Shown one piece after another: positions 54,590 through 64,000 of a DNA stretch of 64,000 nt (positions within the stretch are counted from its first letter, which is position 1; the number at the start of each line of letters is the position of its first letter). Source of the stretch: Cololabis saira (Eukaryota > Chordata > Actinopteri > Beloniformes > Belonidae); contig NC_084599.1 in NCBI RefSeq assembly GCF_033807715.1, forward strand, positions 9,694,625 through 9,758,624, written 5' to 3'. The position numbers were made by a program, and so were the translations under genes. The notes beneath the pieces were generated by a model, which saw only the letters and a list, made by a program, of their open reading frames with translations, searched no databases and was not told where the DNA came from.

Positions 54590-55454
54590 AGGGAAAGTTC
54601 GTTTTTTTACAACCTGGACCTTATTTCTGGCATTTTTTATGGTCGTATACTCACCCAGGCAAGTTTGGTGTCATTTGGAGTCCTTCGGAAGATATATGGG
54701 GGTTTTTGTGCGAGCCGCTTCTCCATATAACGGTAGTGAACGGGGCACAGCGGGACACAGACGATGGAGCGTCTAAATAACACATGATTGCCGCGAAACT
54801 CGTTCATTTCTTTTATGAATCACTAGATCTGCTTCCAGGACCTGTTGTCTACATCCAGGGTTGTCTGTGTAACAAATAAATCAGTTTGTAAACAAGACCT
54901 CTGAACTCATGACGTCATCTCTGTGCGCGCATCCCAGACACAGCTGTGTGTACAGCTGGAGTCGCTACTGTTAGTTTACTGTTAGTTATTTGAAACATGT
55001 CTGAATATTTGTCAAATTCTGAGGTTGTGGACGACGACTTTGAATATGATGGACGTCCTTACCGTTTTGAGCCAGAGTTTACGGCTGAAGAGCTCACTGA
55101 ACGGAGGACAGAGTGCGCGCACAGAGATGACGTCATGAGTTCAGAGGTCTTGTTTACAAACTGATTTATTTGTTACACACACAGCCCCGGAAGTAGACAA
55201 CAGGTCCTGGAAGCAGATCTAGTGATTGATAAAACAAATGAACGAGTTTCGCGGCAATCATGTGTTATTTAGACGCTGCATCGTCTGTGTCCTGCTGTGC
55301 CCCGTACACTACCGTTATATGGAGAAGCGGCTCGCCAAAAACCCCCATATATCTTCCGAAGGACTCCAAATGACACCAAACTTGCCTGGGTGAGTATACG
55401 ACCATAAAAAATGCCAGAAATAAGGTCCAGGTTGTAAAAAACCGAACTTTCCCT
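54590..55454. mobile_element. TTAA-type foldback element with arms of about 340 bp
   Basis: Ends AGGGAAAGTTCG and CGAACTTTCCCT with TTAA on each side (54586-54589, 55455-55458), the target of piggyBac and Kolobok transposases. The outer parts are long inverted repeats, closely matched (for example ATAACACATGATTGCCGCGA at about 54778 and its complement at about 55250). The central loop holds a short acidic reading frame. Confidence 0.9.
54997..55164 (+). CDS. Short acidic reading frame in the foldback loop, 55 aa
   Basis: Reads MSEYLSNSEVVDDDFEYDGR, then PYRFEPEFTAEELTERR, and runs into the right arm before a stop. The PYRFEPExTxEEL motif recurs at the start of many expanded fish and invertebrate proteins (I associate it with P2X7-ballast-like predicted proteins, from memory). 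It looks like the captured or leftover 5' end of a longer gene; the rest is gone. Function unknown, probably not expressed as a stable protein. Confidence 0.4.
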   Translation: MSEYLSNSEVVDDDFEYDGRPYRFEPEFTAEELTERRTECAHRDDVMSSEVLFTN

Positions 55455-56256
55455 TTAAGTCATCCCCTTTAGCCCATTCAGAGCTTTATCAAGCCTGCAA
55501 AGAAACACACCCTTGCCAGCAAAACCCGAGACTGACGAGACTTTGTTAGGATTTTATGAAATTGTTTAAGAGTTTGAAGGGTTTTTCTATAAGATTCTAC
55601 ACCGGTGGTTTTTCTCTATTTGCAGGGTCAGCTCGTTTTATGATTAGGCTGTTTTCTCTAGTTGCAGGGTTCATGACTAGGCTGTTATAATAGTTTAGAT
55701 ATTTACTCTTCGTTAGGTGAACACAATGAAGAGAAACAGATCTTTTGACACTTATGGTTCTTATCCGTTATCTGGGTTGACATCTTACGTAGGAAGCAAT
55801 AAACAGGGACGCTGAAGGTCTGATATGTTTGGTAGACGGGGTTCACTACAAAGAACACCTCCCTTTTTAGTATAAATAGGACTGGATCCATGACCACCAT
55901 GTGCATTTTCTCTCCTACCTTTGTGATTTGAGAAAAGTGTACCTCCGGCTGGAAAACATTGTGCATGATAAAAAAAAAGCTTGTATTAACTTTGACTCTG
56001 ATTAAATCACACTGTTAGTTAAACTCAAATTTAAAATAAACGTATAAAAGAACCAGCTCCAGTAAACAGCTGCCTCATGAATGACCTTCTGTGCATCTGC
56101 CTGCACCTGCACACACATGTGATTCAAGGTGTCTTCAGGTGGATGATGGCTTCAGCAAACAGCTACATTATTCTGGTGATCAATCTATATTAAACCTGAT
56201 ATTTTAACCTTAAAACAGCTCAACCAGATTAAGCAATGTCTAAATATAGTTGTACA

Positions 56257-57018
56257 CAGTACTGGAGTTGAGGGGGGATGAGGGGGGATGGCATCCCCCC
56301 CTGAAATAAAAACGGTCCAAATCATCCCCCCTGTAAAACTGCCATCCCCCCTTTCCATCCCTTATGTCATTTCATCAATGAATGTGGTTTTACTGCTATT
56401 TCAACATTTAGAGTCATTACCAGAAAAATAACACCAGAAAAATAACTTATTTGACAATTTTCACCTGTTTCAAGTAAATTTTCACTTGAAATAAGTAGGA
56501 AAATCTGCCAGTTGGACAAGATTTATCTTATTACAAGCAAAAAAATCTTGTTCCACTGGCAGATTTTTCTACTTATTTCAAGTGAAAATCTACTTGAAAC
56601 AGGTGAAAAATTGTTGTTTTTTCCAGTGATGAGTCTTGTTTTAAGTGTAATGAGATTTTTTTTACTAAAATGAGACATTTTAACTAGAAATAAGACAAAT
56701 ATTCTTGTTAAGATTTTGAGTTTTTGCAGTGGTCCATGTTACTTATCCTGTGAAGGACAGAGTCATATTGATAGTTCAGAAAAATGTTTTTTATTGTTGT
56801 GTTTTGATGTATTTGATGTAAGCCTGGTGGATATTTAAAGCTTACAGAAGGCTGCATTTAACTGCTGCTATGTCATTCCTGCAGTATTTCTGCAGGTGTT
56901 TTGGTCAGTGCTATTATTTTTAATATATTATATTATTTGTAATCAGCACAAATTATCTGTCCCCATATGATAAAATCCACCATCCCCCCTGATTTTTTTT
57001 TTTACAACTCGAGTACTG
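56257..57018 (+). mobile_element. hAT-type nonautonomous element, copy 4
   Basis: 762 bp of the same family as 8800-9528 and in the same orientation, with an exact 8-bp target duplication GTTGTACA (56249-56256, 57019-57026). Lies upstream of the recognised ube3a exons. Confidence 0.92.
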
Positions 57019-57379
57019 GTTGTACAACCCAGTATTTGTGCCTTGTTGCAGGCCCCAGCTGAACATTTAGACAACAGTAAACTATAAAAAGGAGCAAACA
57101 GGCTACTATTAAATCTACTAAACATAGAAAACAAATATTCAACATTTAAAAAGGTATAGTCCGTGCTGTTGGAGAGCTAGCAAGATTTGAAAGTGGCACC
57201 TCCTCTAAGCCCCGCCCCCTCATCTAAGCCCTGCACCCTCCCCCCCTCCCGTCAGCGCTCCGTCCAATGCCACGCCCTCACAAACTTTGGGGAACGCGCA
57301 TTTGCAGGAGTCCAGTTTTCCAGGACATTTTGGACAGCACATTTCCAACAAAACTACCCCATGTCTCATTCACCTGTAA

Positions 57380-57617
57380 GTGAGGCTGGTTTTAGGGGGG
57401 GGCAGGGGTGGGCTGTGCCCACCCAAACGTGCGTCCTGCCCACCCAATCAAAAAAAATATCCCAGAATATCTGAACCGTTTCTGATTGGGTGTGCACTGC
57501 GCATCATTTTTAGACACAACAATGAACGCATACCGCAAAAGTTGTGTCTCGGCGGAGGGACCCGACGTCTCAGCAAAATGAGCACAACACAGAAGTGTTC
57601 AGAACAGAACACACACT
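57380..57617. repeat. Repeat unit shared with 11390-11560
   Basis: TCTGATTGGGT..GC.CTGCGCATCATTTTTAGACAC and GACCCGACGTCTCAGCAAAATG occur in the same order at about 11430-11515, each followed by a half copy of the hairpin MITE. This is a distinct repeat family, not recognised. Confidence 0.6.
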
Positions 57618-57720
57618 GAAGGCTGATTTATGGTTCAGCGTTACACCAACACAGAATGGTGCGCGTCGCCGCGTACCCTACGCCGTAGGCTACGCCGTAC
57701 CCTACAGCGTAGCCGTGGCA
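57618..57720. mobile_element. Half copy of the same hairpin MITE
   Basis: Left arm AAGGCTGATTTATGGTTCAG with repeated TACGCCGTA motifs; right arm absent. It follows the same upstream repeat (GACCCGACGTCTCAGCAAAA) that precedes the half copy near 11.7 kb, so the two loci share a larger duplicated unit. Confidence 0.65.
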
Positions 57721-58287
57721 ACAGAGCCTGCACGGCACCCCAGCGCACCGCCACCCGCACCGGCGCTCTCCCCCCTCGCCGGGATGGAGACGCCTCCATC
57801 CCCACAGACCCCCATACTGGGGAGGTGGTATTTTTGGCTGCGTTTTCTCGTTTTCTGCGCCATTCTTCAGCAAACGTGACTCGAGTGTGTAAAGTTTTCC
57901 GGCAAGATTTTCGACGTGACGAGTGCGCGCATGGGACAGCGGGGGGGGCGGGGGCGGGACTAAGGCCCCGTTTACAAGGAGCAAAAACTGTGGCGTTTTC
58001 ATGCGTTTTGGCCGTTCGTTTACACGAAAACGAAGCTCAAAGTCACCAAAAACGATCATTTCTAAAAACTCCGGACAAAGTGGGGATTTTCAAAAACTCC
58101 GTTTTCACGTTTGCTTGTAAACGGAGGGAAACGGAGATTTAGGCTTTAGAATGTCACATTATGTAACAGAAAGGTCACCAGCATCATTTGTGCAACCTGT
58201 GTTTACAATTTGTTTGGCCACCGTCAATATTTTCTTGTATTTTACCTGTTTTATATTCTAACGTCACACTTAAAAGTAGTGATGCAC

Positions 58288-58492
58288 GGGCTGCTCGGTG
58301 GCGCAGTGGGTTAAGCAGCGGCTCATATACAGAGGCTACAGTCCTCCTGCAGTGGTCGCAGGTTCGAATCCCGGCCTGCGCACCTTTACTGCATGTCATC
58401 CCCGATCTCTCTCTCTACCCCTTTCATATCTGCAGCTTGAATAAAGGGCCACTAGAGCCCAAAAAAATCTTTAAAAAAAAAATAAATAAAAA
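58288..58492 (+). mobile_element. tRNA-derived SINE
   Basis: A-box-like TGGCGCAGTGGGTTAAG and B-box GGTTCGAATCC at the right spacing, a short tail region and an A-rich 3' end. It is flanked by a 16-bp target duplication AAAAGTAGTGATGCAC (58272-58287, 58493-58508), which places it inside the left end of the hAT element. The long duplication and A-rich tail show LINE-mediated insertion. Confidence 0.88.
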
Positions 58493-58866
58493 AAAAGTAG
58501 TGATGCACCGATTGTTCGGTAACCGAAATTGTTCGGCCGAAAATGGCAAAAAAACACTTTCGGTGTTCGGTGGAATAAGTGGGAAAAAAACGAACAATTA
58601 ATAACGGCGTTGTAATATAAGGAAATACACTGGCCGCTCCGTAACTGTTGCGCACCACATAAAAAGTTGGTCAACCAAAAACTAACCACATAACGCTCCC
58701 GTAATGGTTGCGCACCACATAAATCGTTGGCCAACCAAAAAACTAACCACATAAGAATTTTACCTAACATTCACCAGCAGGTGGAACCAAAACAACATAA
58801 ATCAATCTATTACAGGTGCGTTTAGATGACGAAATCAAACGTGGAGTGAAGTGGTGCGGTGCAAAC

Positions 58867-58990
58867 ATGTCAGCAGTGTGGAAGTATTTTAGAGTGGCAA
58901 AGAATAAAACAAAAATGGCTGTTTGCAATGAATGTTCTGCTCAAATATCTAGAGGGGGCACATCTGTAAAGTCTTTCAGCTACAAGTTTG
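58867..58990 (+). pseudogene. hAT transposase BED-finger remnant
   Basis: Reads MSAVWKYFRVAKNKTKMAVC followed by NECSAQISRGGTSVKSFS: the aromatic W.YF and the C-x2-C pair of a BED finger. The expected His pair is lost after SFS, where the frame diverges. Not functional. Confidence 0.65.
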
Positions 58991-59502
58991 ATTTATCATT
59001 TGAAATGATAAAAAACCCTGAGCGCTTGAATGCATTTTTATTGTTTTAAGGCCTATGTTACAATGTTCAGTCAGTTAAGCCTAACGTAAGCTCAAAGATG
59101 GCCAAAAAATATATTTTGCTAATTCATTTATTTTAAATTATTGTTCTTTGCTGGTATAATGTCTGCTGGAATATTTAAGAAATGCTGGGAAATTAAAAAA
59201 TGTTCAGTTTTTTATGTTCAACAAATGTTTTTCTACCTTGTAATTTTGTAAAAGATTTTTTTCTTTTAAAAGCATGCCTAAATCAAATTTATTTGATTTA
59301 TGCAATGGTGAAAAAATTGGCAAAATAAATGAAAAACTGCGAAGAACCATGTTCGGTATTCGGCCAAGTGTTTATTATTATTTTCGGTTTCGGTTTCGGC
59401 CACAAATTTTCATTTCGGTGCATCACTACTTAAAAGTAACTCCACTTCTCTGTCACTCCAAACGAAAGACTCTCGTTCCGTCTTGGAAGTAACTGGCAGT
59501 CG

Positions 59503-59612
59503 AGGCTGATTTATGGTTCCGCGTTACACCAACACAGGGCCTACGGCGTAGGGTACGCGCAACGTACGTAGGCTACGCCGTCGATTTAACGCGGAACCAT
59601 ATTATTCAGGCT
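59503..59612. mobile_element. Hairpin MITE (GGCTGATTTATGGTTCCGCG), copy
   Basis: Left arm GGCTGATTTATGGTTCCGCG; right arm CGCGGAACCATATTATTCAG, slightly decayed. Lies between the two hAT elements of the 58-60.5 kb nest. Confidence 0.75.
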
Positions 59613-59681
59613 TCACACGTGTCATTTGTTGACGTTTTTTTCCAGGATTCTGATTGGCTAGCATGACTTTATGCTTCTCGC

Positions 59682-60409
59682 TAGGGATGGGAATTGAAAA
59701 GATTTTTCCGATTCAAATTCCATTTTCGATTCTGCTTAACGATTCGATTCTTTATCGATTCTCATTTGGAAAAAAGGAGAACAAACAATTTTAGTATCAA
59801 CTTTGTTTTATATCTTTGAACAAAAAAATATAAGTGAGGCCTTAAGACGCCCCCAGCCTTGGGCTCCTCGATGGTGAGCCAGAGGGTCCCCACAAATTAT
59901 TTCGGGAGCGCGCTCCACTGTCCGCCGGAGCGCAGCTCTTCTAAAGCATGAATTATGGTTCCGCGTTAAATCGACGCAGAGCCTACGGTGTAGGGTACGC
60001 CGTACGGTGCGGGTTGCCGCGTACCCTACGCCGTAGGTTCTGCGTTGGTGTAACGCGGAACCATAAATCACCCTTACCACACGTAGGCTGACTATGCGCT
60101 CCCAGCGCATCAGCCGGCCGAGTCCTAACAGTTTCCCCCCTTTGTTGAAATGTCCACATTGCAAGTATTGTCGCCTTGTTTTCATCCTTTTTGGTAAAAT
60201 GTAACCAAACTTTAGAGCGTTTATGCCGCTTTGTCTCCGTGTTTTCCTGCTGAGCGTGAATGCGCACGTTGCGCAACATGCTTGGTGACGTCATTCGCGC
60301 CCACTGGAATCGATAAGGGAATCGTTTGCGAAAAAGGCAAACAATTCCAAGGAATTGAAACACTGGGAACCGGTTCTCAACAAGACCCGGTTCTCGATTC
60401 CCATCCCTA
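59682..60409. mobile_element. hAT-type element (TAGGGATGGGAAT ends) with nested MITE
   Basis: Inverted ends TAGGGATGGGAAT and ATTCCCATCCCTA with an exact 8-bp target duplication CTTCTCGC (59674-59681, 60410-60417). It contains a hairpin MITE at 59944-60073. No transposase seen. Confidence 0.9.
59944..60073. mobile_element. Hairpin MITE (GGCTGATTTATGGTTCCGCG), copy
   Basis: Decayed outer ends but the inner GGTTCCGCGTTAAATCGACG and GTGTAACGCGGAACCATAAA arms and the TACGCCGTA core are retained. Nested within the hAT element at 59682-60409. Confidence 0.75.
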
Positions 60410-60959
60410 CTTCTCGCTACACTGCCCCCTGCAGGTTTGGATGCTCATAGCACCTTAACAGCCTATTTATGAGGGTTCGAAGGGGAACCCTTCCCCCGAG
60501 GGGGAAATATCTGTTTTTGTAAATACCCAGCTATGTGTAAACGTGGCCTTAAAATGAAGGCATCTGGTTCTTTCCCCCCTGCTAATCCTCTGGTCCTCTG
60601 ACCAATCCGTGCCACTCGGTGCGCAAAAAACAGATTGGTCAGAATTTTTACAGGATTAAAGCTGTCAGAGAGGCGGATGTTTTTCTTTCCTTTTTCTGAA
60701 CACATTATTCCCTGGCTACTCTCAGGATGGAAGGACCATTTCACCCAGTATAACAATAAATGTTTTTGAATACGATCACAGACTACACATTTAATCAGCC
60801 TAACGTGACAACCTGCACAAATAAAGCAGAAGTAAACTATGGTGAGGCAGAAACGCGGAAGTTTTAAGTTTTTGGAAAAAAAAAAGAAAAAAAAAGAAAC
60901 CTTAGGTTATTTCTATGTGTTTAGGTCAACACTACAGAATGAGTCTGAGGACGTGAGTC

Positions 60960-61260
60960 AGCACTTTCCCCCAGCAGGTACAGACCTGTGTTGGTCCTGA
61001 CAGTGACGCTGCAGAATCCTCCGTGACAGCTGCTCTCTCTCCGCGGCGCTGCTCGCTCCCGCCGCCGGCGCTCCAGCCCAGGGGGAACTACTGAACACAC
61101 GGCGTTACAGCGGCGTTTACCGGCCTGGACGAGGACGGGGGAACGGGAGGGTTGGCTGATTTCAAGTCAGAGGAGAAAAGCACCTTCCTCGACCATCTTG
61201 TAAACAAGAGCGTGATGTATCCCGGCATGCAGCGCGGGGCTGTCAAACGTCATGCCCCCC
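60960..61260 (-). promoter_or_regulatory. CpG-rich block, candidate ube3a promoter and first noncoding exon
   Basis: A GC- and CpG-rich island stands out against AT-rich flanks. On the minus strand it has a YY1-like CAAGATGGTC (61191-61200) near its upstream edge and a possible donor CACAG|GTCTGT at 60986/60985. It lies about 7.3 kb upstream of the first recognised ube3a exon, in the right orientation. Assignment to ube3a is inference; it could serve another gene beyond the window. Confidence 0.35.
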
Positions 61261-61459
61261 CTCCCGCCTCCATGCGACCCTCGCTGGAACAGGAGCAATG
61301 TTTGATTTGATTTGATTTGATTTAAAGCTATGTGGACGCAGAAAACCCTACTGATTGAGGAGGACACGAGTAAAAGCCCTCTTTCAATTGGCATGGACAA
61401 TCTATATACAACTAGATATAACTGGTAAAAATAGTCAACTTAATGATATAGTACTTGAA

Positions 61460-61640
61460 AATGAATTTGAATTGAATTGAGTTTTGAATTTTTATTTCGA
61501 ACATGTATATAAAATGAAAGTAAAAATAATAATAAAAAGATAAACATTTACATCTTCATATAAACATATGTTCGAAAAAAAGGAGTAGGAAGAAGTGTAC
61601 ACTTTTTCCTAGTTCCTACCCCTTTATAACACTATGGATT
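61460..61640. repeat. Interspersed repeat fragment (LINE-end-like)
   Basis: TTTTATTTCGAACATGTATA ... GTTCGAAAAAAAGGAGTAGG AAGAAGTGTACACTTTTTCC is a frequent fish repeat text. The following 350 bp are AT-rich near-tandem ATATAAATATA. Confidence 0.5.
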
Positions 61641-63460
61641 TACATTATTGCTATTATTATATCTACACAATATCCATATAAATATAATCTATATAAATAC
61701 AACGTAAACATGCCTATTATTACATAATTATCCATATAAGTATATAGACAATATAAATATTACATATATATTATATCAATATCTAGAAAATACAACTATT
61801 ATATACATCTATATAAATATACACTATATAAACTGCATAAATATCCCTATAAATATACATATGCTACATACCCAATAAATATATAACATACATTACATAA
61901 TTTCAACTATCTCTCTCAACAGATACATAAATATCTAAACATATCTTAAGCAAGAATAATATATAAAAGCTACTTTAATTGATAAAATACACTCGAAGAT
62001 TTCATGTTTGCTGTTCATAAGGAGCATCTGCTGACAGGAAACATGTACACAAGAAGATCTCTTTGGTACAATAATATAGGATAAATCACTATCAGCTCAT
62101 AATGGCAAGTAACAGAAATACTTTTAAAAAAAGGATGAAAACAATATCAGGGTTTTTTTTAGCATAATTTATTTTTAACATGTTACATTAATAAAGGTGC
62201 AGGATTCATCAAACTCTAAAAACAAAGACATGATTCATGAACATTGTAGGGAGAAGTTGTGCTGACGGGTGGTTAAAGGCACAAATTCAGGTTCTAGTGT
62301 GAGCTCTCAGCAGGGGTCACTGAGGCAGGAGCACAAGCTTTCCTCCCACCTGCAACATGTGAAACCCAAGTCGGTACATTTCCCTCTGCACCCCAGCAGC
62401 TTCTTCACACTCACTCTCAACACCAGCTGCTTTTCAAAGCCACTCGTGTTCATCCAGTGATTAAACTGTCTGAGAAGGGGTCATTATGAGGCCCCTGTGA
62501 GTCCTTCAGGACTGACACTGTAATTCCAACTTGATTATAACATGCCGTTTTGTGCCACTTTGAGCCAATCTGTAAATGTGCTTTTACTTTAATCCACTCC
62601 TGAAGACTTGATAAAAAGGGAAATTAAACATTACTCGGCATTACTATGTCAGTACAGAGCATGAGAAGACCCACTTACATCAGTCAGACGGATGATGTAG
62701 CGCCAGCATCTGTTCAGTCATGTGATGTCAAATACCTGACAAACAAGCAAGATTTGAAATCAACCCTTCACCACAAACCTGATATTCACACTGCTTCTCC
62801 GTCATGATTACTAATGATGATGGGAGATATGTAACTGCGGAACACCTGAGTATGAACTGATTGAAAACTGAAAGTTCCCCTTGGTGCTTGACTCTGTCAC
62901 ACTGGTAGGAATTATTACAACTCATTTATGTGTAAAATGGTAATATCACTGTGAGCCTGAGACTGGAAGAGAGTTTATTCAAGGCTTAACATGGTGTTGG
63001 AGTTCATAAGAAAAGAATGAGTCAGAATAATTTGGGCTCTGCTCAGGGTGGCGTGAAGACCTTTTTTTGGTACAAAAATAGGTGCTAAATCAGACAAACA
63101 ATGGCACAGGATTTTAACAAAATATTTTTCATACTTGATTAACAGAGGCTCCCAAAGAGCTGGAAACAGAGTTTTGTAATCAACATCCCAAGACTTTAGA
63201 TGATTTTAGGATTGTTGTCCTTCAGACACTAATGAAGCATGAACGTCTCCATTGTGCCTAGTTCTTGCTTGAGCTTCTACAGTTTTGCTTACAGGACTGT
63301 TTTTTTTTTTAATAGTTTTTTATTTTTATATTGTTTTTCAGCTTGTAGTAGATCACTCCTCCCCAGACAGTTATTGCAATTATACGTGTCATTCATTATC
63401 ACTCTGCTGAACTGAATCAAGGCTCAACGTTTTTACTGTAACATACATACATATATATAC
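61641..63460. other. Gene-free AT-rich stretch
   Basis: 61641-61960 is low-complexity ATATAAATATA-like sequence. The rest is unremarkable with no recognisable gene. Confidence 0.5.
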
Positions 63461-63578
63461 AAATATAAAAAGAAAACTCCTGCACACCTTCTTCTCACCG
63501 TGCATTCGTTTATCTAATAAACCTAATAAATGAATGCACGTTGAGAAGAAGGTGTGCAGGAGTTTTCTTTTTATATTT
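63461..63578. repeat. Near-perfect palindrome of 118 bp
   Basis: AAATATAAAAAGAAAACTCC TGCACACCTTCTTCTCA pairs with the complementary TGAGAAGAAGGTGTGCA GGAGTTTTCTTTTTATATTT, with a loop of about 15 nt after an inner GTGCATTCGTTTA/TAAATGAATGCAC stem (one mismatch). Origin not recognised. Confidence 0.85.
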
Positions 63579-64000
63579 GGCTGCAGCTTTCCTCCTCCGA
63601 CACACCTTTCTGCAAATCCGGTGTGCAAAAAGTTTTCTACTTCGACTGTCACATATACAAAATGTTATGTGATCCAAAAATTCTAAATGAACATATATCA
63701 CATTGGAGTTGGGTCATAGCTTTCAACAGAAAATTATAAATACCTTAGCCATCTCTAGAGTCAGTTTGTTCTTTACTATGATAATCTACATTTATGCTGC
63801 TCATGTCACTAATGCACAGTCTGATAAAATAAACTTTTTTCTCATTTGAACATGAATGTAAGAAATTTAAGGTTGTAAGAAAAAATCAGGTTCACTAAAC
63901 AGTACGTGCCAAAAAAATTATGAACTCAATTTAATACCACCATTTACAATCTGGTGCACTAATGCATCAGAAACTATAAACTGTTGTTAAATTTAAAACT

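Larger units (their letters stand above)
58277..59428 (+). mobile_element. hAT element with BED-finger remnant, carrying a SINE
   Basis: Ends TAGTGATGCACCGA (interrupted on the left by a SINE) and TCGGTGCATCACTA, with an exact 8-bp target duplication CTTAAAAG (58269-58276, 59429-59436). The interior encodes part of a BED zinc finger, as expected of hAT transposases. Confidence 0.88.
57964..60548. mobile_element. Outer Harbinger-like element enclosing two hAT elements
   Basis: Inverted ends GGCCCCGTTTACA and TGTAAACGTGGCC flanked by TAA/TTA, consistent with the 3-bp TWA target of PIF/Harbinger although the two flanks differ at one base. It encloses the hAT at 58277-59428, a MITE at 59503-59612 and the hAT at 59682-60409. 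Confidence 0.6.

Noticed and set aside
57628..58142. Overlapping 143- and 170-aa frames on both strands
   Set aside because: GC-rich repeat text crossing several repeat boundaries; no domain.
58300..58380. tRNA gene
   Set aside because: A and B boxes are present, but the sequence continues into a SINE body with an A-rich tail and is flanked by a 16-bp target duplication.

Overview
This window is vertebrate nuclear DNA, almost certainly from a teleost fish. Two intron-containing genes can be read exon by exon with canonical GT/AG junctions: a cone-type cyclic-nucleotide-gated channel alpha subunit (cnga3) on the + strand and the HECT E3 ubiquitin ligase ube3a on the - strand. They are convergent (tail to tail), about 6.9 kb apart at their stop codons. 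Nearly everything else is interspersed repeat, and many insertions are complete enough to show both terminal inverted repeats and target-site duplications (TSDs). Species cannot be named from the sequence.

Layout. 1-18.6 kb: no host gene seen. It holds microsatellites, two hAT-type elements (4670-5335, 8800-9528), a Tc1-like MITE (10176-10460), a GTGGCCAC-rich inverted-repeat element (6819-7213) and a 4.7-kb Harbinger-like element (11177-15883) filled with tandem repeats. 18.6-38.4 kb: cnga3, with a candidate TATA promoter and noncoding first exon near 18.63-18.73 kb and coding exons from 20062 to 37992 (731 aa). Its introns carry at least five hAT-type insertions plus, in one 8.1-kb intron, a recent BEL/Pao LTR retrotransposon (29206-35445) lying antisense inside an older terminal-inverted-repeat element. 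38.4-43.8 kb: intergenic, old DNA-transposon remnants. 43.8-53.7 kb: ube3a, ten exons on the minus strand, coding 824 aa from the conserved internal Met; its introns hold a 5'-truncated L2-like LINE, a hAT element with two nested MITEs and a TTAA-type MITE. 53.7-61 kb: upstream of the identified ube3a exons, with a TTAA foldback element, a further copy of the local hAT family and a nest of transposons several layers deep. 60.96-61.26 kb: a CpG-rich block that may be the ube3a promoter. 61.3-64 kb: AT-rich, no gene seen.

How the genes work: CNGA3 forms the cGMP-gated cation channel of cone outer segments; UBE3A transfers ubiquitin through a HECT cysteine. Nothing in the sequence links the two pathways. 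The most notable local biology is the repeat layer: a four-copy hAT family, one copy of which landed on the 5' splice site of the first coding exon of cnga3 and duplicated it, and a nearly pristine BEL/Pao insertion whose reverse transcriptase is internally deleted.
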